From positions 682,001 through 746,000 of the forward strand of contig MARA01000007.1 in the NCBI GenBank assembly GCA_001792895.1: DNA of 64,000 nt, written 5' to 3'. Every line of letters starts with the position of its first letter. Position 1 is the first letter of the stretch. This document shows, in pieces, positions 20,140 to 30,870 of the stretch. Made by a program: the position numbers and the translations under genes. The notes under the pieces are model-generated. The model saw only the letters and a program-made list of their open reading frames with translations, was not told the DNA's origin and searched no databases. The stretch comes from Lentinus brumalis. Lineage: Eukaryota; Basidiomycota; Agaricomycetes; Polyporales; Polyporaceae.

Positions 20140-21150
20140 TCACCATCCGGGAACATCAATGCCGAGCATTGATGGTAACTTCTTCCACTGCATCGTCTGC
20201 CTCTTCTGCTCGCGTACTTTGACGGCCTTCCCGCAATTCTCGCACAATCGAGGTGCGCCGGCTCCGGTCAACGTGATATTGAAGGAAACCATTGGGTTAG
20301 GCAGCGGTGACGCCTGAGCCCTACGCATAGCGCACTGTGATAGACATCGCAGGGCGCGTCGACATGTGCCATCTCCGGCCTCCAGCTTGCAGGTACCGGC
20401 GGGAAGCGCGGCGTAGTTGCTCAAGAAGGCCATGATTGTTGCAGTGACTAGTTTGTCTTTCGCGGCGAAGCACAAGCCCAGATCCCCGTTTGAAAGGGTC
20501 TCCTGCCTCGCCGTCGCTGTATGTGAACCCCTCCACAATATCCACACCCCTCCGACAGCACACCAATAGCGCCAGCGGCAGGAGGGTATGTTCTCCAGTC
20601 AGCCGTGCGAGGTTGACCACCCCTACGGCATGTGCCATTTTAAATTGCGGTCCGGCCGGCACCCAGGTCGTGTGGCTCTGGAAGACAGAGCAGCTGGCGG
20701 TGAAGTGAACTTTCAAGTACGCCATCGCTTCTTCGTAGGTGGACGTCATTGCATACTTGTGCCCAAGACGGACACAGGCGGAAATCAACTCGAAGGAGGG
20801 ATGCGGACGACGGTCCATCACGAAGGGACTGCAGATTCGTCCATTCAGTAACGTCCTCGGCCACGAAGATGCACATGAGACGGGACGTACCTCTGCACCT
20901 CACCGGGGTCAAATATCAGGCCCAGCACATACCTCCAGTCCCGGGCAGAGTCGGTGAGATGCACTACAGGACACGGGGAGTCCTCACAGTCGACGGTGGG
21001 CTGGGGAACGAGCTCATGTCCTTGAAGACTTCGGAGCGCCTCTCTAGCTGGCCCTTATAGACGCGAAACTCCGTGTTGGTAGCCTCTCAGAAGGGAGTGA
21101 GCCTGTCATCGTAGCCAGCGATGCCTTCAATGTCAACATCTATGCATCAA
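20140..21150 (-). pseudogene. Broken BTB/POZ domain gene
   Basis: On the minus strand the BTB core is clear: EFRVYKGQLERRSEVFKDMS, then CEDSPCPVVHLTDSARDWRY with VLGLIFDPGE. Next come the helical region HPSFELISACVRLGHKYAMT and a C-terminus, APRLCENCGKAVKVREQKRQ, MQWKKLPSMLGIDVPGW, which is the usual ending of this fungal BTB group. These pieces are not in one frame. A frame change occurs within the BTB domain between SSFPSP and CEDSPC, and another between VEGFTYSDGEA and TLSNGDLGLCFAAKDK. A stop also lies just before the BTB core. No canonical introns repair these, so I call it a pseudogene. Assembly indels are the alternative. Confidence 0.6.
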
Positions 21151-22155
21151 TCATCAATGTCACCTGACCCGCCTTAAAAGGAGAACGAAAGAGAGAGTTG
21201 GTATGCACTCACGGGGATGATTCGATGAGCGAGGGGCGACACTGAGGACGGAATCAACCAGGATGTGGGCGGCTTGCGGGCACTCGCAATGAAGCGCAGA
21301 TGCTGCAGCCTGCCCAACATGGCACGTGGTTAGTAAGGTTCAGAACGAGGCGAGACACATCGTTTTCGAACGGAGCATCGCCTGATTTTGCCTCGTTGAA
21401 AGGACACGTACCGATTCGGGGCATCAAGTCGTCCAACCATGCCAGCTGAGAAACCAGCTGCGACAGCCAATCAACCTGTCCGGCGTCGAGGTGCCAGAGG
21501 ACACAGCAGGCGCGACTGCACCAATGCAAAGCGTTGAATCAGTATATCGCCCTGCCCCTCCCTGCCCGGAGCGCAGGCGCACTCACACTGCAAAGGCGAC
21601 GATGCCCTTCTCTTGCATCATTCGGTCGGCTCGATACTCAAACTCTCGGGAGTTCCGGCACCCTCTGAACAGCGCAAGCTCACAGCATGGAAGCGGAGGC
21701 CGCAATACACCACGATCGCAGTGCCGAACCGCATCCTCGAATGTGGCGAGGTCAGCCTATGCCGAAGCGTCATTCAAAGATAAACTCAGAACCGGTACAG
21801 GACTCACTGTCTTCCGCTGTCGCGCCCCGCCTTGACCCTTGAACAGTGCTACTTTGATGGTGAGGACAGCCGGGCGGTTCGGAGGTACAGGTATTAGGAT
21901 GAATTGAAGTAGGTGAATAAGATACTGTACAGATATGCGTAGCGCGTAGGCTCGACCGTCAATAGAGGAGAACATAGGGTAGAGAACGATGCGCGTTCGT
22001 AGCATGCATCCGGCATGGGTCGATCGTCTCCTCGGACCTCGTGTGGGCATCTCGTTATCGCCTGAGCGCACGTCTGTGATTCAGTATGATGCGCACGCAT
22101 GCCAGCGGTCAGAACGACGCACCGAATTATAGTATCCATCGTGCCAGTGAACCTC
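21151..22155 (-). other. Exon-like segments of unknown identity on the minus strand
   Basis: Between the broken BTB gene and the seven-helix gene, minus-strand segments read CELALFRGCRNSREFEYRAD then RMMQEKGIVAFAV at a GTGAGT donor (about 21770-21600). Others read LDAGQVDWLSQLVSQLAWLD (about 21500-21420) and LQHLRFIASARKPPTSWLIP (about 21310-21210), each with plausible splice sites. They may be one gene upstream of, or fused to, the BTB pseudogene. I do not recognise the domain. Confidence 0.3.
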
Positions 22156-23595
22156 TCATACCGCCTCGCCCACCCCATGATGCTCCAACCTCGGCATATT
22201 CAGCGACTCCGAGCTCTCCATCGCGATCTTCGAGATCACCAACACTGTGTCATTCGACGGTTCCCGACTGGATGTCTCGATCGGGCTCGCACGGTAGACT
22301 TCGCGCATTGCGGGCCTATCGTGGATAATAGGCGCGTTTGACGCGTACGTCGTACGACCCGTCGAGCTTCCGCGGTACTGCGAGTCGGGGCGGGCAGCGG
22401 CCCGGGCATTCAGCGCGACGCGGATGACGATGAACGAGAAGACCAGTCCCTGTGAACATGCGCGAATACCAATCAGCTCGGATCAAAGCGGACGAGGCCC
22501 GAGAAGTTTCAAGTACACACGATGAGCGCAGGGAAGACGTTGAGACACGTCGGGTACCCGACGGCAGTGCTGTTCACGAACGTGATGACGAGCGACACCG
22601 CGGCGGCGGAGTAGATCGCGGTCGACTGCACGGTCGCCTCGATGACCTTCCAGATCTTGAGCTTGGACTTGCGGTTGTTGACCGCCTGAAACTCGCGCGT
22701 GAGGCGGTATACGCGCCACATGATGCACACTGGTAGATCGGCACAGGCACGGTGGTTGCGAATTGACAGTGACAGTGGTGCGGGCCCGAGGTCAGTGTTA
22801 TTTGATGGCGTGCTGCGCGGAAGATGGGCGGACGTACCGGTGCAGATGACGTTGATGAAGAGCGAGATGCCGTAAAACGCGACGGACATGTAGAAGCCGA
22901 CGATACCCGTAAACGTAGATGTGTAGCCAATAACTGGACGTGGGATCGATGACTTGAGAGAGCAAGGAGATGCTGAGACAAACGTACCTGCGTCCAAGAG
23001 GAGCAGAAAGGTGGGAAGTACGATAACCGGCCACCACCTACTGAAGACCCGATAGAGCCGGTAGATCTGACCGAGGGGCGGATAAGAGACGGGAGCGAGA
23101 ATGAGCAAGCATCGTGACGCACCATGAATCCATCCCCTATGAGAGTCTGCGATACATAAAGCATGAACTTCGCATCCTCGATTGCCGGCGACGCCCCCAA
23201 GTACCCAAGTGTAGCTGCGTAGATGTCAAGGGCGAAATGCTGCCGTTCCGTTTGTAACCATATGCAGGAGGAACAGCCATGATGGTGACGCACCGTTGTG
23301 GATAGAAGAAACATGACCGTGTTCGCCACGAGGAGCATGACAGTGGAGGTCTGCCGCCGCATCTGCGGAGGTGTCCGACACAACAAGAGCCATGTCCCGA
23401 TCGCAAATGTCACCACAAACGCCGCATAGAAGATGATCTCCAGCACCAGCGCCGCCACGAAGAAGTGAACAGAGGCGGGACCGGCGAAGCTCTATGCATC
23501 GGGAAGATGGTTCATCGTCAGCCATCCGCATCAGACTAAACACGAGCGGAACGTACCCCTGCGGCATTCAAGGACACCGTGCCAGCGTCCGACAT
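22156..23595 (-). CDS. Seven-helix integral membrane protein of a basidiomycete-specific family
   Basis: Seven exons (23595-23557, 23491-23294, 23239-23123, 23066-22988, 22933-22838, 22729-22521, 22449-22156) join in phase to 343 residues. About seven hydrophobic segments are seen, including VHFFVAALVLEIIFYAAFVV, STVMLLVANTVMFLLSTT, WWPVIVLPTFLLLLDA, TGIVGFYMSVAFYGISLFIN and the last at GLVFSFIVIRVAL. A conserved MLYVSQTLIGDGFMIYRLYR stretch between helices 2 and 3 and WRVYRL after helix 5 are typical of a large mushroom family of receptor-like proteins of unknown function. The C-terminal 90 residues are hydrophilic and Ser-rich, as in a cytosolic signalling tail. The start was fixed by the 13-codon first exon ending in phase 0. 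All introns are 46-130 bases with canonical ends. Confidence 0.8.
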
Positions 23596-25340
23596 GGAAG
23601 CGAATGGGACGTCGGAGAGGGAGGCTCGAGATATGCTCAGACGGTATATAGACCGATGGCTGAGAGCGCTCGCGAAGGTCGTCAGGGGCAGTTCCAGGGG
23701 AAAGGAAGTGGGGGCTTCGCCAATGTCGTCGCAGCATGGAACACAGACATTCAGTCTTAAGATTCGAAATGCTGCTCATGACCGCTGAGTTTGATGTCGC
23801 GCCCACAAACATGTACACCATCGTGCCGATGCGCCGGAGCCGCTGGACACGCCGGCGTCGTCTGGGTGTGGCGTGCCCGGGTAAGGGAAGGCTGTTCGCC
23901 CTGAAGCGGCTCTGAATATCCGTGAAACAGGATTAGTGCGTGCTGTGGCGCGAACTGGTACGGAATACTGACCATGGATGACGTGTGTGCAATCGCAAAT
24001 GACAGAGTTCGAGGATGCAAACGCCTGAAGTCCGTTCGGAAAGAAGCACTGAGCGCGAGAGAGATAGACCACAGAGAGAACAGTCGCATGGCCTTGCATC
24101 GCATAGTGTTGCTTCTCTTGAGGATGTGCCTAGGCATCTACGCGGTGAAGCCGCATCGATAATCATTCCTCACGCAGGGCAAGATGGTGGGTGAGGTACG
24201 AGGCAGGGACGAAAGCCGGAGAGACGCTTACCGGCGTCCCGGCAGCGAATCCCGTTGCACGATCTCAGCGCTTTGAAGGAGGTGTGTGCGAGCGGAGCCA
24301 GATGAGCGCGGCAGGGGATTGAAGTTTGTGCTGTCTGATCCAGGACGAGGGTACCTGAAGACTCCGTGCACAGCCCAGCGCGCAAAAGGGTCTCCGGAGA
24401 CGATGATACGCATATATACCAGCAGGTATCGCAGCAATGCAGCACGTCTTCGTCCTGGGCAATGGAAAGCTCTACATCCGTCTGCTGGGGCAGAGACGTG
24501 ACGCGCCTCACTCTTGCCGGTCAACGACGGGTTTCAAGTCCACAGTGAGCAGTGCTCTCACGTCCGGTCTGATCGCATAACCTACGGTGCAGTGAGCAAA
24601 AAAGCCCCAGCGAGAACAGAAGTCGGACATACAGTACATTGTTCCAAACACTCAAGCGGTGATGGTGGCAGGAGGAGGCAGCAGGAGGAGCGGGAGGAGA
24701 GGACGGCCGTTCTTTCCCGCGACGTCGGGTGCACCCGGAACTGCACACCAGGTGGCGTAGACGCCCTTGGACTCACCTGGTGGCACGCCAGCTGTTAACC
24801 ATCCCTCATTTTACCGTCGTCCATACACAATGCATTGGCTCTTGCGGGGACGAACGTAGACTCCGACTACGACATCCGCAATTCGATATACCGACAATGT
24901 TTCCTTGCATCTCAGACCTCAGGAAGTACGTGCTTCTCCACGCACTCCCGTACAGTGTTGACAACCGATAAACAGGCCATAGCAGTCACAAAAACGGTGG
25001 AATCATTGACATATATCCTTTTGCGCAGTACACCATTTATAGTGTCGGGTCTGCGTCACGTCGAGCAGCAGCGAAGCAATCGCCTCGTGACACCGTTGGC
25101 GCTGCGGGCCGTCGCTCACACGTTTACGCAACCACGGAAATCCGCTGTCCTAGAGCCCTCCTGAGACCTGGCTGATTTTTGTCACTTATCTCTCTGTCTC
25201 ACGCACGTCGATAAAGCTTATCTCGGAGCCGCCATGCTCCAAGCTGCGTGCAGATTCGCAGAGGAGAGTCGATAAGCAATGCATACCTTGCCGTCGGAGG
25301 CGGCCTCTTGCTCTTACCCTGCCCTACAGACGACGCCGCC
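23596..25340. other. Unresolved stretch, possible minus-strand exons
   Basis: Between the seven-helix gene and the permease there are minus-strand frames with splice-like ends, for example SLWSISLALSASFRTDFRRL near 24090-24030, but no continuous model and no recognised domain. It could hold a decayed gene. Confidence 0.4.
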
Positions 25341-28300
25341 ATGTCGCAGACAGTTGAAACAGAGTTTAAGCCCTTACTAGGTATGTGAACACCTTGCCGC
25401 TGTACGTACTACGCTAGAATGTTGACTTGTTCGCACAACCTCCAGACCAGAGCGTCGGCTATGGGGTAGTCGTCGGTATGTGTTCACCTGCACTCCATGG
25501 ATTCTTTGTAATGGCTGTTCTCTGCAGGCGTCGGTTTCTTCTTTGCCGCCCTGATGCTTGTGCTCACAACGATGCAAGCCAAGTTCTCCAAATTCTCGCC
25601 GTCGTCTTCTGAGGAGTTCACGGTGGGCGTCCTACTCCGAATGTGCTTCGCCTGAAGATATGCTGACATCGAGGACAGAGCGCTTCAAGAAGCGTGAAGG
25701 TACGCATCATGTACAAAGATAATAGATGACCATGCTGACCTCCTGATAGCCCGGACTCGTCTGCTGTGGAATGTAAGTGTCCCGCGGCGTATCTCGACCG
25801 CGTAGTTCATGGCTTGAACCTCTTGATCCAGAGTAAGTGCATGGACGTGGAGCGCAACCCTACTACAGTCGAGCACCGCTGCGTATACGTTCGGTCAGTC
25901 CTCATACGCTTCATCACTTGCATATCGTCGCTTAACCGTCTCATCAGGCGTCAGTGGCCCATGGTACTGCTGCATCCTTCGTCCGTAAGTGTAGTTGGCT
26001 GACGAATGGCCCCAGGTGGTACGGAGTCGGCGGCACAATTCAGCTCGCGATCTTCGCCATGGTTGCTGCGAAGGTGAAGATGAATGCCAACGGTGCTCAT
26101 ACATTCTTGGAGGTACGTCGTGGCCCTTGTCGTCCGTTACTCGCGGTTGATCAGGTGTTATCGCTATCTACGCAGATTGCAAAAGTACGATTCGGAACGG
26201 GAGCCCATCTGCTGTTTACGTTCTACGCCTTCCTGTACATCCTCGTGGTGTGCGGCTCGCTACTCCGTAAGTCGTCAGCCTTCTTGTACATGATCAGTTG
26301 ACGAACTCTGCTTACGCATACGGTGACGTCTTCACGGGCAGTCGGAGGTGCCGCCACGGTGAATGCGCTGACTGGTATGAACATCATCGCCGCCTGCTTC
26401 CTCCTTCCCATCGGCATCGCGGTGTACGTCGTCTTCGGCGGCCTCCGCGCTACCTTCATATGCGACTACGCCCACACGTTGATTCTCTTCGTCATCATCT
26501 ACATCTTCTTTGGCGAGGTCTAGTGAGTCTTTCTCTCTCACATATCTTCAGAAACACTGTCTCACGACAGGGCTTGCCGGATACTTCAGTGGTGCCTCGA
26601 AGGAAGTTGGGTCTATTGGTGCCTTGTACGACCTGCTTGTACAAGCCGGGAAGGACGCTCCGGTAGTCGGGAACCAGGATGGGAGCTATGTGACCATGAA
26701 GTCGAATCAAGGCGCGGCGACAATCCTGTCTGGTACGTGCACTACAACTCCCAGCGCGGGAGAACGGAATGCTGACGTACTACTCAGGGTTTTCCGGCGT
26801 ATTCTGTGACCAGGGTAGGTGCCTAAATCGACCCGCGATCCATTCCGTCTACTGATACCTGATACGAGTCGCTCAGGATACTGGCAGAGAGTGAGTCAAT
26901 ACCTCTTGATCATCGTGTATGCGCCGCTGACGGACGGCCAAAGGCTATCGCAAGCGCACCAAAGTCAACGACCAAGGCATACGTCAGTATCATTTCCCCA
27001 TTCGCACCCATGCACGTCTGTTGACTTCTTGCACCGCAGATGCTCGGCGGCCTATCCTGGTTCGCAGTCCCATGGGCGTTCGCCTCGTGCCTCGGCCTCG
27101 CCGCCCGCGCTCTCGTCACCAATGTGCGTCTCCCGCACCCACTATGACCTCACGAAGAGCTACGCCACTGATTGTGCCCCGACGCTCCAGCCCAAGTTCC
27201 CTACATTCCCGAACCCACTGTCGCCCTCCCAAACGAGCGCGGGGCTGGCCGCCCCTGCAGCGGCGGCGGTCGTGATGGGGAAGGGCGGGGCGATTGCCAT
27301 CCTCCTGGTCGTCTTGTACGTCGCCGAGTTTCAACGCGTGTCGGAATGCTCAGCTCATGAAATGGAATGTTCTAGCATGGCGGTTACGTCTGCGGTCAGC
27401 GCTGAGCTCATCGCGGTGTCCAGTCTCTTGTGAGCGCGACTCTGTATTCCCTCCGTATCTGATAATCATGCTGACGAACGCTCACTTGCAGCGCATACGA
27501 GTGCGTCTTCCACGGCATTCAAGGCATTTCAATGGTGTGAACGCTGACTTTGACTCCGGTGCCTGCGGACAGCCTCTACCGGACGTACTTCAGGCCGAAG
27601 GCGACGAGCGCGGAGATCGTACGAGTATCCCATTACTTCATCTGTTTCTGGGCGGTGTGGGCGGGATGCTGGTCGACCATCGTACGTCTCGTTCCTCCGT
27701 ACCACTTACCCTACCCCGTGTTTTACTGAAACACGCCATAGCTCCACAAGGCGAGCATCGACCTCGGATGGCTCTTCTACGTTCAGTACGCCCTTCTCCC
27801 CATCCTGCATACTCCACTCATGTTGACCCGCGGTGGCGTTCCAGGGGAGTCGTCCTCAGCCCGGCGGTCATCCCGATCGCCTTGACGGTGACGTGGTCGA
27901 AGCTGACTCGCGCGGGAGTCTTCTGCGGGTGCATCATCGGCGCCGTCCTGGGGATGCTCGCATGGATGATCGGGTGCTGGAAGATATTCGGTGCGTCCCC
28001 GTCGTTCCCGTGTCCGACCTCTGCATGGTGAGCTCATGCGATAGACGACGCGCAGGCGAGATCAACGTCCCGAACCTCGCGCAGCCGTACTCTGCGGTCT
28101 GCAGCGGCCTCACGGGGCTGCTGTTCTCGGGTCTCATCACTGTCCTTGTGTCCTTGGCTAGTACGTGTTCGTCTGCTGGAGGTTGGGTGCTCGTCTAAAC
28201 GGCTGCCTAGGGCCCGCGAAGTATGACTTCGCCGACACACGCGCTATCGCAGTCTACGACGACGACGTCTCGACAGCGGAGACCGCCAGCGACCAAGATG

Positions 28301-28793
28301 ACTCCGGCTCCGGCAGCCCTGTGGAGAAGTCACCTCCCGGAGACGAAGAAGCGACGAAGGACGCCATCTCCGCGCAAGTCGTCGTGGTGAAGAATGGCAA
28401 TGACGAAGCGTTGGATGCCAGTCATGCAGAGCTTGAATCGGTATTCAAGCGTGCCGCGTGGTACTCTCTCGCATTGACGGTGGCGGTTGCGATCCTCGGT
28501 GAGCTGATCCGAAGTTTCAATGTGACTCGGGAGCTGAACAATATTGGCAGTCCCGATTCCGATGTTTTTCTCTCACTATGTGTTCAGCAAGGGATTTTAT
28601 ACTTTCTGGGTGGCGTGCACTATGTGAGTGGTCCGCCGCACCGCTGCACTTGGGTCCACGTCCAACCTTGCTAACCCTTCTCGTACTCAGAATCTGGGCT
28701 GCCATGAGCGGGATATGGTGCATGGTTCTGCCTCTGTGGGAGTCCAGAGGAGAGATCATGATCATCGCGCGCGGCGTCCTCGCACGCAAGTAG
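25341..28793 (+). CDS. DUR3: Urea/polyamine permease, sodium:solute symporter family (DUR3-like)
   Basis: I could resolve 25 exons that join in phase to 683 residues, the normal size for DUR3. DUR3 proteins are plasma-membrane, proton-coupled, high-affinity urea importers of about 15 helices. Family marks seen here: [112 protein letters not shown] and [20 protein letters not shown]. An acidic cytosolic loop ([20 protein letters not shown]) precedes the last two helices. Exons run from 25341-25380 to 28691-28793. The shortest is 9 bases (27492-27500). One junction is odd: the 34-base intron 26518-26551 needs a GTCTAG donor, because the better GTGAGT five bases later breaks the frame. Transcription is probably nitrogen-controlled, but I see no defined GATA cluster. 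Confidence 0.9.
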
Positions 28794-28903
28794 CCGGGCC
28801 CACAGAACTCTCCTCACAATAAGCGAAAGCACCGATAGCAATAGAGCATCGAATACGCATGACAGATACAGCCTCCGTCGTAAGGCGTGCGGGTCCAAAG
28901 CAG

Positions 28904-30870
28904 CTAGACCGCGCCAAACTCGAGCTCGGTACTGCCCCGTTTGCTGTCCTTGCTGTCTTTGGAGCGCAGCGCGCGGCTCCTGCGGTCCTGGCGGAGCTGC
29001 TTGAAGTCGACCTCCTCGACGTCCTCCATCTGGATCTCCTGCTCGACGTTGATCGCGACCTCGGTCGGCCCCCGGCGCATGCGCTCGGAGATGTGGAACG
29101 CGTCCCCAAGGGGGTCGTTGTTCTGCCGGTCCGCCATGTACGAACGATTTGAGTGAGAAGTCTGAAGAGGGGGAATGTGCTGTGAGCGGGACGTACGACT
29201 GATGAGACGCCGAAGAGCTCTTCGCGGAGTGTTGAGCGTGAGTTGAGAGTCTGCGGGGCGTCATCAGAATGGGCAAGACCTGAATGCAGCTAAGTAGATG
29301 ATGCGGGAGCGCGGACGTACGGCAAGGAGAGTCCCGCTGAAGCAGAGGCAAGGGCATCAGTCAAGGTCGCTAGTCTCCGAGGATCATCTCCTGGATGACT
29401 CACGTGTATACCCGTCCCAGAGGCTGCCGGAGGCACACCTAGTCAGAACCCTTCCAAACGCATAGAAGATACCGGCGGTGACGTACCATTGCGAACATGA
29501 CGCTGAAGGTAGTCTTCGGCAGTACAGTCTACGGACAAGCTGGAGTCAGTCGCAGCGCGTAGCGTCCGAAGAACGGCTCGTACGAAAGTTGTCAGATACA
29601 GAATCTGGGAGGAAGCAGCATCTCAGTTAGATGAACATGTATATTCCTCGCAGGAGACATGAGACGTACACAAAAGAGGGCGCTCAGTGCGGTCGTCTCG
29701 AGGGACGAGCGCATCAAACGGCCAACCACAGTGTCCGTGCCTGCACCACACAACCCAGTATATGTTCAGCGGGTGCCTTCGGTGCCAGAAAGCAGGCAGA
29801 CGACTCACTCCGGAAGCCCGTCCTGATCTTCCATAGGTGGCTATACAGCAGCACACTGCGACAAGTCACCCGTCAGCCCCATGCAACTATCAATGAGCCT
29901 GGAGCAAAAGCACGCACGCAACGACCACGTCGCATACCATCGCGGCCCCGAGCCACGAGTCGATCAGCGGGATGAGCCGGTGCGACGACTGGATGCTGCG
30001 TGCCCACACGCACTAGTATCAGCGCGCGAATCGAACTGTACAAAGGTTGCAAGACGCACTCGTGTCGCTTGAGACCCTCGGCCGCCGCAACGACGCCCAG
30101 CGCGAGCGACGCGGCGGACAGCGCGGACAGGACGCCGCATATCCACCACGAGTGCGTGAACTGCTTGATGCGCCACGCGAAGAGGTGCTGTATCGGCGCG
30201 GACACCCTGGATCCGCACACCGTCGTTGGGGGTCAGCTTCGTCCTCCTCGACCGTCCGAGGTAGGTACTCACAGTGCTAAGGCCACAAATCACTGATCAG
30301 CTGCGCGAACAGGATGGGAGAAGAGGGGAGGGAGGGAAGGACGCACCGACGAAGAGCGGTGTGGCGCTCACGGGCCAGAGGGTGGTCGTGAGATAGTCGT
30401 AGTTCGCGAAGTTGTCCACGGCGTAGTGCCAGATCATCCACAGCGCCGCCCCGGAGTGCGCCGTGTCCAGGAGGAAGCACCAGTGCACGAGCCCCCTGCC
30501 AGCATACCTCCCGTCAGCCTACGCGTCTCGTCGACAAGCTTGGAACATTCGACTCATATGACGCCAATCGCCACGTGGGGGAGAAGGACGCCAAACTCAA
30601 AGAACTTGCGACGAAGCACTCGTACACAAAATGATCAAGGAACACGCACCTGAGATACCGCGAATCGCGATTCCGCCCGAGCGTGTACTGGATCCAGTGC
30701 AGGAACACGATCCCGTACACGAAGCTGTTGAGGAGCACCCCGACGAGGATCGGGCCCAGGAGGCGCGACGGGATCGGCGTCCCGTCCTCGTCCAGGCCCA
30801 GGGTGTCGAGCGTGCGCCACTGGATCGCAGTGCTGGGACTTGCGCTAGTGCTGGTGCTGGCGTAGGGCAT
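28904..30870 (-). CDS. DUF6534 family integral membrane protein
   Basis: Thirteen exons join in phase to 375 residues: 30870-30650, 30495-30347, 30276-30273, 30206-30060, 29995-29918, 29855-29809, 29740-29670, 29604-29584, 29528-29487, 29423-29404, 29336-29321, 29250-29197, 29161-28904. The N-terminal helix LGPILVGVLLNSFVYGIVFL, QHLFAWRIKQFTHSWWICGV, AAMVCDVVVACAVLLLYSHLW-like, TDTVVGRLMRSSLETTALSA and TLLATLNSRSTLREELFG follow the order of fungal DUF6534 proteins, which have six or seven helices and no known function. The third exon is only four bases (CACT). It is needed to keep frame between two canonical introns of 70 and 66 bases, and it gives the family-like reading PLFVALVSAPIQHLFAW. 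The hydrophilic C-terminus is rich in Arg, Lys and Asp. It converges with the permease, the two stops being 110 bases apart. Confidence 0.82.
30273..30276 (-). other. Four-base micro-exon of the DUF6534 gene
   Basis: CACT on the minus strand, preceded by GTGGCCTTAG and followed by GTGAGTACC. Without it, exon 2 (phase 1) and exon 4 (which needs phase 2) cannot be joined. With it, the Ala and Leu codons straddling the junctions are completed. Confidence 0.6.

Noticed and set aside
23757..24137. 126-codon minus-strand frame as a second seven-helix membrane gene
   Set aside because: One hydrophobic stretch only, and no match to the conserved motifs of the neighbouring gene.
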